A stretch of DNA of 64,000 nucleotides. Origin: Mangrovimicrobium sp033283265 (lineage in GTDB: Bacteria; Pseudomonadota; Gammaproteobacteria; Pseudomonadales; Halieaceae). Shown in pieces: positions 53,814 to 61,458 of this stretch (positions within the stretch are counted from its first letter, which is position 1; each line of letters begins with the position of its first letter). The notes under the pieces are model-generated. The model made no database searches. It saw nothing but the letters and a program-made list of their open reading frames with translations, and was not told the origin of the DNA. Location of the stretch: the NCBI GenBank assembly GCA_033283265.1, contig JAWMQN010000001.1, forward strand, positions 1,736,001-1,800,000. Reading direction: 5' to 3'. A program made the translations under genes and the position numbers.

Positions 53814-55558
53814 GGCAGCGGCCGGTCGAGGCGGCTGGCCACCGCATCGAGGAAGCCCTGCATATCGACCACGGACTCGCCGTCCGGGTCGGAGGTCTTG
53901 CCTTTCAGGTCGCCGGTGATGATACCGTCGGCGACGGTTTCGATCAGCGCATTCTTGAGGTGAGCGGCATAATCCGCCAGTGACGCGTTATTCTCCCGCT
54001 CCGCCATCGTCTCCAGCGCGTTGGCGACAGCGTAGATCAGGGCCGAGGAGTTGAAGTTGGCCTCTTTGCCATCGGTTTCCAGGTAGCGCAGGTAGAGGTC
54101 GTGGGCAGTGCCGTGGGGCGCCTCGAAGAGCATGGTGCCGTCCTTGCTCTCGATGATGGAACTCGCCGTGGCCAGGCTGCCGCCGAGCGCGGCGGCGATA
54201 TCCGAGAAGATATCCCCGTCGAGGTTCTGCGCCGGGTACAGCGCGTTGCGCGGCGGGTCGCAGATCATTTTCTTCAGCTGGCTGGAGGGCCGCATGATCA
54301 TGAACGAGGGCGGGCGCACCCCGGTATTGGCGAGCTCGTAGCGCACCTCCAGCAGCACCTTGCTGAACACCTCGTCGTACTCCATGTACTCGCGCTTGAG
54401 GCCGAAGTAGACCTCCTTGTTCTTGTTCGAGGCGTCGCGGAACACCTGCAATACCCAGTCCTTGATCGCCTGGCGGTCGTTGGACATGAACAGGATCGGG
54501 TCGCCCCGCTTGACGTCGCGGGCGTGCATCTCCTCGCCGTCGATCATCACCTTGAGGATGCCATCCTCGGGCAGGGCGGTATTGTAGCTGCCGTACTGGT
54601 CGCCGCCGCCGGCGCTCATCCGCGACAGGGAGACGTGGAACTTGCGCTTGGGGATGCCGTAGCGCTTCAACTCGTTGACCAGCTTGAACAGCTTGCGGCC
54701 GCTGGTATTGTCCGGCACACCCCAGAGGGCGCGCTCGGGCGGGTTCGCCACCATTCGCGCCGCCTGGGCGTCGATCAGTTCGTAGAAGTACTTGAGGCCC
54801 GCGGCGGCGAGCTTCTCCTTGTAATCGCGCTCGTAGACCTCCTCGATAGCCGCGCGCATCACCCCGTCGTAGCCGGGGATGACCGTGTCCTTGAGGCCGA
54901 GGTAGGCATCGCGCTTCTCGTCCAGTGCGCGCTGGAAGAACTGGTGGGCCCAGGCCTGCACGTCGTCGAGGGAGTTGGTCGCCAGCAGCCAGGGATCGCC
55001 CTTGCGCAGGGTGCGCCGGTGCAGTTCGACCGGGTCGCCGCTGCTGCCGATGAAAATCACCTTGGCCACGCCGGTGGTACGGGTCAGGGCGTTGGCGCTG
55101 TGCTTGATGCCGCCCTCCTCCATGGTGAAGACCTCGATATCGCGGCCAACCCAGTCCGGGTGCTTGACCTCGAGGTTGCGGAACTGGATGTCCTCGCGGG
55201 TAATGTTGCCGCCGATACCCTTGCGGATTGCGCCGTTGGGTGACTTGGTGGCCAGCTTGTCCAGCTCCGCCTCGACCACCTCGGGATAGCGCGCCAGCAG
55301 CTCGTCCAGCTGTTTGCGGTTCACTGTCATCCCGGCATTCTTGATGCCGACACCATGCTCCTTCAGTGCCGCGATCGCCTCGGCGACTACCTCGCCGTTA
55401 CTCACCAATCGTTTCTCGGCCGAGAGGTCGATCTCCACGAGCGGTATGGCCAGCTTGCTGGTGACGAACATGTCGAGGATGCGCTCGAAGGCCACCTGGG
55501 CCATTTCATCCCCATGGAGAATAACCAGCGGCTGCTGAACCTGGATTTTGGCTGTCAT
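53795..55558 (-). CDS. icd: Type II NAD-dependent isocitrate dehydrogenase with internal duplication
   Basis: A 587-residue isocitrate dehydrogenase, much longer than the ~410 residues of usual type II enzymes. Conserved parts are SPNGAIRKGIGG (about residues 106-117), DGDIFSD (447-453) and APHGT (480-484). Where NADP enzymes have Arg-His, it has D487 and L488, which predicts NAD+. From memory, the Congregibacter litoralis NAD+ enzyme has the same two residues. The extra length is an internal tandem copy: about residues 137-290 align with 304-455 (see findings). ATG codon 55556-55558 follows AGAGGT. Confidence 0.9.
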   Translation of the reverse strand: MTAKIQVQQPLVILHGDEMAQVAFERILDMFVTSKLAIPLVEIDLSAEKRLVSNGEVVAEAIAALKEHGVGIKNAGMTVNRKQLDELLARYPEVVEAELDKLATKSPNGAIRKGIGGNITREDIQFRNLEVKHPDWVGRDIEVFTMEEGGIKHSANALTRTTGVAKVIFIGSSGDPVELHRRTLRKGDPWLLATNSLDDVQAWAHQFFQRALDEKRDAYLGLKDTVIPGYDGVMRAAIEEVYERDYKEKLAAAGLKYFYELIDAQAARMVANPPERALWGVPDNTSGRKLFKLVNELKRYGIPKRKFHVSLSRMSAGGGDQYGSYNTALPEDGILKVMIDGEEMHARDVKRGDPILFMSNDRQAIKDWVLQVFRDASNKNKEVYFGLKREYMEYDEVFSKVLLEVRYELANTGVRPPSFMIMRPSSQLKKMICDPPRNALYPAQNLDGDIFSDIAAALGGSLATASSIIESKDGTMLFEAPHGTAHDLYLRYLETDGKEANFNSSALIYAVANALETMAERENNASLADYAAHLKNALIETVADGIITGDLKGKTSDPDGESVVDMQGFLDAVASRLDRPLPQVGSA

Positions 55559-55680
55559 CGTACCTCTCACCTGAAACGGTCTGACGTCGGAACTGTTGGA
55601 CGGGCACTCCCGAAGCAGGGCGGGAGCTGAACCCTTATTCTAACCGACTTGGGGGATTTCTTCGGGGGAAATTTTTCGCA

Positions 55681-55700
55681 CCGGGGCGCTTCCGCCCCGG
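55681..55700. other. GC-rich hairpin in idh/MFS divergent spacer
   Basis: Perfect 8-bp inverted repeat ccggggcg/cgccccgg with loop cttc, in the 204-bp spacer between the divergent isocitrate dehydrogenase and MFS genes. No T-run follows on either strand, so it is unlikely to be a terminator. It may be in the MFS 5' leader. Confidence 0.3.
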
Positions 55701-55762
55701 CGGGCGATAGCCGGCACCGTGGGGCTGGGTTAGCATGCGCCACTTTCCCAAGGATTCCTGAC

Positions 55763-57004
55763 ATGCGCAGCTTCCTGCCCCTGATCCGCGCCGAGTGGCC
55801 CCTGCTGTTGTTCGGTTTCAGCATGATGTTCTGCTCCAGCTTCGGCCAGACCTTCTTCATCGGCCTGTTCAGCGGCGTCATCCGCGAGGACCTCGGGCTC
55901 AGCCACGGCGAGTTCGGTGGCATCTATTCCGCCGCCACCCTCGCCAGCGCCATCGTGCTGGTCTGGAGCGGTGCGCTGATCGACCGCCTCGACCTGCGCC
56001 TGTATACCTGTGCAGTCGCCTGCGGCCTGGCCCTCGGGTGTATCGCCCTGGCCGGCAGCCAGGGCGCGCTCAGCCTGCTGCTGGCGATGTTCCTGCTGCG
56101 CCACCTGGGGCAGGGCCTGCTCGGCCTCTCAGGCCCCACGGCGACCATGCGCTATGTCTCCGCCAGCCGGGGCAAGGCCAACGCCATCGTCGGCATGGGC
56201 TTTTCCTTCGGCGAGGCGCTGCTGCCCACCGCGGCCATCGCCCTGCTCGCCGCGCTCGGCTGGCGCGGGTCCTGGCTGCTCTGGGGCGCCGCGCTGCTCC
56301 TGCTGGCGCCGGCACTGTGCCTGTGGTCCCTGCGCGGCCACGGCCAGCGGCACAGTGCCTACGTGGCGACACTGCAAAGCCAGCAGGCCGGCGCCGCAGC
56401 CGGCAGCCAGCGCCAGTGGACCCGCAACGAGGTGATCCGCGACCCCCTGCTCTACCTCTTCCTGCCGGCCTTGCTGGCGCAGCCGATGCTGTTCACCGGC
56501 TTCATCTTCCACCAGGTACAACTGGTCGATGAGAAGCACTGGGAGCTCAGCACCTGGGCCGGGTTGTTCGTGTTCTACGCGCTGGTCAACGTGATCTGCA
56601 AGCTGGCCGCGGGGCTGATCGTCGACCGTTTCGGGGCGGTGCGCTCGGTACCGCTGGTGTGCCTGCCGCTGGGACTGGGCTTCCTGCTGCTGGCCAGCTC
56701 CGACAGTTTTCTCGTCGCCTGGGGTTTCATGGGCCTGATGGCGGTTTCCGTCGGCGCCTACTCCACCCTGTCCTCGCCCTTCTTCGCCGAGATGTACGGC
56801 ACCCTGCACCTCGGCGCGATCAAGTCCTTCACCGCGGCGACCATGGTTTTCGCCACCGCGGTCGCGCCGCTGATCATGGGCTGGCTGATCGACCGCGGCA
56901 CCAGCATGGATGCCATGGCGCTGGCGGCTGCGGTCTACGTGGTCATCGCCAGCCTGCTGGCGCGCTCGGCGGCCCGGCGCAGGCAGGCGGCGAGCAATCC
57001 CTAG
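55763..57004 (+). CDS. MFS transporter
   Basis: A 413-residue major facilitator protein with about 12 membrane helices. The loop after the second helix has SGALIDRLDLRLY (motif A-like GxxxDRxxxR), and the second half repeats it in AAGLIVDRFGAVRS. A conserved acidic and aromatic pattern gives no clear substrate; the sequence resembles the oxalate/formate antiporter-like group. ATG at 55763 with AAGGA upstream. It converges with the phosphoribosyltransferase gene (4-bp overlap). Confidence 0.85.
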   Translation: MRSFLPLIRAEWPLLLFGFSMMFCSSFGQTFFIGLFSGVIREDLGLSHGEFGGIYSAATLASAIVLVWSGALIDRLDLRLYTCAVACGLALGCIALAGSQGALSLLLAMFLLRHLGQGLLGLSGPTATMRYVSASRGKANAIVGMGFSFGEALLPTAAIALLAALGWRGSWLLWGAALLLLAPALCLWSLRGHGQRHSAYVATLQSQQAGAAAGSQRQWTRNEVIRDPLLYLFLPALLAQPMLFTGFIFHQVQLVDEKHWELSTWAGLFVFYALVNVICKLAAGLIVDRFGAVRSVPLVCLPLGLGFLLLASSDSFLVAWGFMGLMAVSVGAYSTLSSPFFAEMYGTLHLGAIKSFTAATMVFATAVAPLIMGWLIDRGTSMDAMALAAAVYVVIASLLARSAARRRQAASNP

Positions 57005-57582
57005 CCGCAGTCGAGCTTGGCGTTGTGGATGCACTCGGCGAGAGGATCGGCGATGCTGCCCTTGCCGGCGCGGATCTCGTCGAGGCTGAGGCCCTTCAGC
57101 TCGTGGGGGAAGACCAGCCAGTCGTCGGTCTCGTGGACGTAGTAGTCGGGCCGGATATCGGTGACGTTCTTGTTCGGCTTGTACCAGGGGCAGGCGATGC
57201 GGATGGTCCGGGGCAGGTTGCGGCGGCACTTGTCCTTGAGTTCGGCCAGCGTGGCGCGCAGGCTGCGGCCTGAGTCGAAGACGTCATCCACCAGCAGCAT
57301 TTCGTCCTCGGCATTGACGTTCTCGATGATGTAGTGGAGCCCGTGGACGCGCACGGTCTTCTCCTGCTGGCCGATCCCGGTATAGCTGGAAGTGCGAATG
57401 GCGATGTGGTCGGTTTCCACGCCGACGTAATCGAGAAACTCCTGCACGGCGATACCCACCGGCGCACCGCCGCGCCAGACGCCGATAATGAAATTGGGGC
57501 GAAAGCCGCTTTCATACACTTGCTGGGCGAGCCGGTAGGAATCGAGCAGGAGATCGTCGGCGGTGAGAAAGATTTTGTTCAC
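57001..57582 (-). CDS. Hypoxanthine-type phosphoribosyltransferase
   Basis: A 193-residue type I phosphoribosyltransferase of the COG2236 (Hpt-like) group. The PRPP loop is LLLVDDVFDSGRS; IIGVWRGGAPVG is the second conserved region. It probably salvages a purine base (hypoxanthine, guanine or xanthine) to the nucleotide. It is near ppnP and the purine-catabolism operon, but is a separate unit. Substrate not certain. Confidence 0.85.
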   Translation of the reverse strand: MNKIFLTADDLLLDSYRLAQQVYESGFRPNFIIGVWRGGAPVGIAVQEFLDYVGVETDHIAIRTSSYTGIGQQEKTVRVHGLHYIIENVNAEDEMLLVDDVFDSGRSLRATLAELKDKCRRNLPRTIRIACPWYKPNKNVTDIRPDYYVHETDDWLVFPHELKGLSLDEIRAGKGSIADPLAECIHNAKLDCG

Positions 57583-57709
57583 GGGCTGGCTCCGGGTGCG
57601 TCGCGCTATGCTGCGTCAGTCGTTATCGCTGTCCGACACGGGCGCCGGGCGATCCTGGCCTAAGTGTAACGTAAACTCCAGCCAGCGGGGCTCGCCGAGC
57701 CCCGGCCCC

Positions 57710-58072
57710 TCAGTGGATCGCACGGCCCTGGGCCGGTGCGAAGCGTGCCGCCGCCCGGCTGACCAGAAATGCCGCAATCGCCACACCAGCGGTATTCGCC
57801 GCGAGGTCGCCCAGGGACATCATCCGCCCGGGAACAAAGGACTGGGCGTATTCCATCAATGCGCCGTAGGCGACGACCGCCAGGCAGACCCAGGCGTAAT
57901 GACGCCCCTCCCGCAGCACGCCGTAGCCCAGCAGGGCGAAGCCGCCGTAGGCGAGCAAGTGGTAGAGCTTGTCCCAGTTGCCGGGGATCTCACCGACCAT
58001 CGGGCGCAGGGAGAGGTAGGCGATCAGCAGCGCATAGGCGGCGAAGGCAAGTCTGCACAGAACACGCGCCAT
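57710..58072 (-). CDS. VanZ-like membrane protein
   Basis: A 120-residue protein with about four membrane helices and the VanZ-family pattern: an N-terminal LSLRP, then WDKLYHLLAYGGFALLGY and the EYAQSFVPGRMMSLGDLAANTAGV segment. Such proteins are widespread and uncharacterised; no link to glycopeptide resistance should be read into the name. It lies 5 nt after ppnP and is likely co-transcribed. Confidence 0.85.
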   Translation of the reverse strand: MARVLCRLAFAAYALLIAYLSLRPMVGEIPGNWDKLYHLLAYGGFALLGYGVLREGRHYAWVCLAVVAYGALMEYAQSFVPGRMMSLGDLAANTAGVAIAAFLVSRAAARFAPAQGRAIH

Positions 58073-58077
58073 ACAGG

Positions 58078-58389
58078 TCAGTCGAAATAACTGCAGCAGT
58101 AATCAGTGACCGCGAGGATCTTCAGTTTGAAGCTGGAGTTGGCCGGAACCTCGAAGGACTGCCCACCGGATACCGGCTTCCAGTCTTCACCCGGCAGTTG
58201 AATTTCCAGCTCGCCGGAGAGAATCTCCATCAGTTCCTTCGCCTCGGTACCGAATTCGTAGTCACCGGGCAACATGATGCCGAGGGTTTTCGTGCTGCCG
58301 TCGGCGAAGTGCACGGCGCGGCTGGTGACCCTGCCGTCGAAGTAGATATTGGCTTCACGGGTGACGGTTACATCGGTGAACTGTGACAT
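58078..58389 (-). CDS. ppnP: Pyrimidine/purine nucleoside phosphorylase PpnP
   Basis: A 103-residue cupin of the former DUF1255 family, which phosphorolyses nucleosides to base and ribose 1-phosphate. Family segments are ANIYFDGRVTSRAV, LGIMLPGDYEFGTEAKELMEI and SGQSFEVPANSSFKL-like (GGQSFEVPANSSFKL). ATG codon 58387-58389, with GGAG eight bases upstream. A 21-bp GC palindrome sits in its leader. Confidence 0.93.
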   Translation of the reverse strand: MSQFTDVTVTREANIYFDGRVTSRAVHFADGSTKTLGIMLPGDYEFGTEAKELMEILSGELEIQLPGEDWKPVSGGQSFEVPANSSFKLKILAVTDYCCSYFD

Positions 58390-58421
58390 CTCGGGCAACT
58401 CCAAAAGCAGGTAAAGGTAAA

Positions 58422-58442
58422 GCGCCGCCGCGGCGGCGGCGC
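58422..58442. promoter_or_regulatory. GC palindrome in the ppnP leader
   Basis: Perfect 10-bp arms (58422-58431 and 58433-58442) of alternating GC-only sequence around a single central base, about 33 nt upstream of the ppnP ATG on the minus strand. It abuts a TATACT -10-like element (58443-58448). Either an operator placed at the transcription start or an initial-RNA hairpin. Confidence 0.5.
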
Positions 58443-58448
58443 AGTATA
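58443..58448 (-). promoter_or_regulatory. Candidate -10 element of ppnP
   Basis: TATACT on the minus strand, just upstream of the GC palindrome. The best -35-like sequence (TTGACG, 58463-58468) is only 14 bp away, shorter than the optimal 17, so the promoter call is tentative. Confidence 0.35.
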
Positions 58449-58483
58449 GCTGTTTTGGAGGCCGTCAAAACAGGGCTTTTTCC

Positions 58484-58499
58484 GGCTGTCGCGACAGCC
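58484..58499. other. 16-bp palindrome after DJ-1-like gene
   Basis: Perfect palindrome ggctgtcgcgacagcc just beyond the stop of the leftward DJ-1-like gene and upstream of ppnP. It has no unpaired loop and no T-run, so it reads more like a protein-binding site than a terminator. Confidence 0.4.
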
Positions 58500-58514
58500 T
58501 GTTGCGCCCGCGCT

Positions 58515-59198
58515 TCAGGGGGATTGGAGCAGTTCGATCAGGGCTTTGGCCACCGCCTCCGACGAGGCGGGGTTCTGCCCGGTTATCAGCAGGCCGTCAA
58601 CTACTGCCAGTGGCTGCCAGTCCGCGGCCTTCTGGTATTGGCCGCCCAGTGCCTTGAGTTCGTCCTCGAGCAGGTAGGGCACGACCTCGACGAGACCGAC
58701 CGCCGCCTCCTCCGAGTTGCTGAAGCCGGTGACCCGCCTGCCCCTGACCAGTGGCTCGCCCGCCGGCGTCCTGGCCCGCAGCAGCACGGCGGGCGCGTGA
58801 CAGACCGCCGCCACCGGCTTGCCGGCAGCGACAAAGCCTTCGATGAGGGCAATCGAGTCCGCGTCGGCGTAGAGGTCCCACAGGGGGCCGTGGCCACCGG
58901 GGTAGAAGACGGCGTCAAAATCCGCCACGTTCACGGCCGCCAGCTTCGCGGTGTTGGCGAGATCCTCCCGCGCCGCCGGGTCGGCGTCGAAGCGGCGCGT
59001 ATCCCCGGTCTGGGCGTCCGCCTGGTGGCTTTTCGGGTCGAGTGGCGGCTGGCCTCCGAGGGGTGAGGCGAGCGTTACGGCGACCCCGGCATCCTTGAGG
59101 CGGTAATAGGGACTGGCGAACTCCTCGAGCCAGAAGCCGGTCTTCTCGCCGCTGTCTCCCAGCCGGTCGTGGGACGTCAGGACTATCAGTACTTTCAT
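58515..59198 (-). CDS. DJ-1/PfpI family protein, Hsp31-like
   Basis: A 227-residue class I amidotransferase-like protein of the Hsp31/glyoxalase III subgroup. The nucleophile elbow is AVCHAP (C133, H134), and YPGGHGPLWD with an acidic residue early (EEFASPY) completes the likely triad. Such proteins detoxify methylglyoxal or act as stress chaperones. ATG codon 59196-59198 with GGAGGTG upstream. A 16-bp palindrome (58484-58499) follows its stop without a T-run. Confidence 0.88.
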   Translation of the reverse strand: MKVLIVLTSHDRLGDSGEKTGFWLEEFASPYYRLKDAGVAVTLASPLGGQPPLDPKSHQADAQTGDTRRFDADPAAREDLANTAKLAAVNVADFDAVFYPGGHGPLWDLYADADSIALIEGFVAAGKPVAAVCHAPAVLLRARTPAGEPLVRGRRVTGFSNSEEAAVGLVEVVPYLLEDELKALGGQYQKAADWQPLAVVDGLLITGQNPASSEAVAKALIELLQSP

Positions 59199-59332
59199 CG
59201 TGCACCTCCAGTTCAAATCAGTGTCGGGCCGGCTGTGAGCACCTGCCCTGTTGGGGCTGTCGGCAGCCGGGCCCGCTTGGCGTTGGGCAGTGGAAGTCTA
59301 GTCGCTAATGCCGGATCGACCTGCGAAGGAGG

Positions 59333-60238
59333 CTAGCGCTCCGGGTGGGTTGCCCGGAGCTTCTCCGTGATGTGCGCCCCGGCGGTGATCGGCGGATAGA
59401 GCGCCGGCCGCCCGGCCCCGCTGCAACCCGGCAGGCATTGCACCAGGGTATCCGGGTCCGGATCGAGGAACATGGCAATCGAGTAGCGTTCGCCGCCGCC
59501 GTTGCGCGGCTGCACCCGGTGCAGGCTTGAGTGGTAGAGCCGGTTGGTCCAGCGCTCGGTGAGGTCGCCGACATTCATCACCACCGCGCCGGGAATCGGC
59601 GCCACCGGAACCCAGTCGCCGTTGCCGTCGCGCACTTCCAGGCCGCCGGCCTGGTCCTGGAACAGCAGGGTGATCATGCCGTAATCGGTGTGGGCGCCGG
59701 CACCCAGTTGCCCCTCCCGCTCGGCAAACAGCGGCGGGTAATGCAGCAGGCGCAGGGAACAACTCTCCCCCGAGTGGACATCGACGAAGTAATCCCGGGG
59801 CAGGCCGAGATCGACGGCAAACACCCGCAGGACCCGGTAGGCCGCCTGCATGCAGTCCTGGAAGAACTCGAGCAGCAGGTCGCGAAAATCGGTATCCGGC
59901 CAGGGATAGTCCATCCGCGCCGGCAGGTTGCGCAGGGTCAGGGATTCTTTCAGGTCCGCCGGCTGGCCCGGCTCCAGGCTCTCCTCGCCGATGCCCAGGT
60001 AGCCAAAATTGTCGCTTGAACTGGAGTAGCCCAGCTTGCGTTTCTCGCTTTCGGCCTGGGCGAAAAAAGCCTTTGACGCGGCGAACACCCGCGCCTGCAG
60101 CTCCGGATCGATACCGATGTTCTGCAGCGACAGGAAGCCGATCCCGGTGAGCGCCTCGTGCACCGCACGCGCCAGCGCGCGCAGGCTCTCCTCGCTGCTC
60201 TCGTCGTAGCTGGAAAAGTCGATCAGCGGAATCTGCAT
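59333..60238 (-). CDS. 2-oxoglutarate/Fe(II) dioxygenase, isopenicillin N synthase family
   Basis: A 301-residue double-stranded beta-helix dioxygenase. The N-terminal DIOX_N region (about residues 3-110) precedes the 2OG-FeII domain with Fe ligands H183 and D185 (GAHTDYG) and H240 (SSLHRV), and R251 in RYS for 2-oxoglutarate. It overlaps the puuD stop by one base (TGATG) and is the last gene of the purine-breakdown operon, so its substrate is probably a purine or ureide; the exact reaction is unknown. It is not the XanA-type xanthine hydroxylase family. Confidence 0.88.
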   Translation of the reverse strand: MQIPLIDFSSYDESSEESLRALARAVHEALTGIGFLSLQNIGIDPELQARVFAASKAFFAQAESEKRKLGYSSSSDNFGYLGIGEESLEPGQPADLKESLTLRNLPARMDYPWPDTDFRDLLLEFFQDCMQAAYRVLRVFAVDLGLPRDYFVDVHSGESCSLRLLHYPPLFAEREGQLGAGAHTDYGMITLLFQDQAGGLEVRDGNGDWVPVAPIPGAVVMNVGDLTERWTNRLYHSSLHRVQPRNGGGERYSIAMFLDPDPDTLVQCLPGCSGAGRPALYPPITAGAHITEKLRATHPER

Positions 60239-61458
60239 CAGGTCCCCTCGTCACTCGCCGCGGCAGGCTGGGCAGCGCCCACCTGTCGCAACCAGGCCAG
60301 CAGCAGCTCGCGCTCCTGCGCCTGCATGCCGGTCAGGTTGCCCAGGGGCATGTACTGGCTGGCGACGGCCACCGCGGCCCGGTCGGCATGATTGCGCAGG
60401 TCGGCCTCGCTTTCCAGTACCACACCGGCGGGCGGCGCGACGAAGCCCGCCTGCGAGGGCTGCCTGGCGTGGCACACGGTGCAGTGTTCGGCGGCGATCG
60501 CCAGCGCCTGCGTGGAAGCTACCCGCGCGGCTGCGCCCGCCGGCGCCGGCCGGCCGTCCCAGGCGATCGCCAGTGCCAGCAGGACAAACAGCCCGGTGCA
60601 GGCGAGCAGGATGGCGGGGCGATGCGTGCCCTTGTGGCGCAGGTTGAAATACTGCCGCGACGCCGCCGCGACAAACACGATGTAGACCAGGATCAACCAG
60701 GCGTAGCGGTGGCCGTAGAGCAGCGGGTAATGATTCGAGACCATGCAGAAGAGGACCGGCAGGGTCAGGTAGTTGTTGTGGGTCGAGCGCAGCTTGGCGC
60801 GGGCCAGGGCGGCGACATCGGGCGCCTGGCCGGCTTCCAGCGCCCGTACCATCGCCCGCTGGGGCGGGATGATGCCAACGAATACGTTGGCCACCATCAC
60901 CGTGGCGATCACGATACCGACGTGCAGGTAGGCCGCCCGCGGTGCAAACAGCAGGTGGGCGGCATAGCTGTAGGCGAGCGCCAGCAGCAACGCCGCGGCA
61001 ATCAGCACCAGCGGGCGGCCGGTGACGCCGGAGCGCAGCAGGACCTCGTAGACCAGCACTCCGGAGAGGATGTAGCCGAGGCTCGCAAGCACCGCGCCGA
61101 ACGGTTCCCGCACCAGGCCATCGGCACCGATCAGGTAGGTATCGGCGCGGAAATAGTAGGCCACCATGAGCAGCGCCATGCCGGTGATCCAGGTGGAGTA
61201 GGCCTCCCAGTAGAACCAGTGCAGGCGCGCCGGCATTTCCGGCGGCGCCGCCTGGTACTTTGCTACCTCGTAGATACCGCCGCCGTGGAAGGCCCACAGG
61301 TCGCCCTTCACGCCCTGCTTCGACTTCCAGGCCGGTGGATCCTCGAGGCTGTTGTCCAGCCAGACGAAGTAGAAGGAGGCGCCGATCCAGGCTATGCCGG
61401 TTATGACGTGCAACCAGCGCAGTGCCAGCTCCAACAGATCCCACAAAATCGCTGTCAC
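60238..61458 (-). CDS. puuD: Membrane urate oxidase PuuD with cytochrome c domain
   Basis: A 406-residue protein: an N-terminal membrane domain of about eight helices (RWLHVITGIAWIGASFYFVWLD at the start) and a C-terminal cytochrome c domain (about residues 310-395) with heme motif CTVCH. This is the PuuD-type urate hydroxylase, which oxidises urate to 5-hydroxyisourate and passes electrons to the respiratory chain rather than to O2. Start is GTG, overlapping the guaD end by 4 nt. Confidence 0.93.
   Translation of the reverse strand: MTAILWDLLELALRWLHVITGIAWIGASFYFVWLDNSLEDPPAWKSKQGVKGDLWAFHGGGIYEVAKYQAAPPEMPARLHWFYWEAYSTWITGMALLMVAYYFRADTYLIGADGLVREPFGAVLASLGYILSGVLVYEVLLRSGVTGRPLVLIAAALLLALAYSYAAHLLFAPRAAYLHVGIVIATVMVANVFVGIIPPQRAMVRALEAGQAPDVAALARAKLRSTHNNYLTLPVLFCMVSNHYPLLYGHRYAWLILVYIVFVAAASRQYFNLRHKGTHRPAILLACTGLFVLLALAIAWDGRPAPAGAAARVASTQALAIAAEHCTVCHARQPSQAGFVAPPAGVVLESEADLRNHADRAAVAVASQYMPLGNLTGMQAQERELLLAWLRQVGAAQPAAASDEGT

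Noticed and set aside
57710..58072. Glycopeptide resistance gene vanZ
   Set aside because: Only the VanZ fold is shared; no vanHAX genes or resistance context are present.
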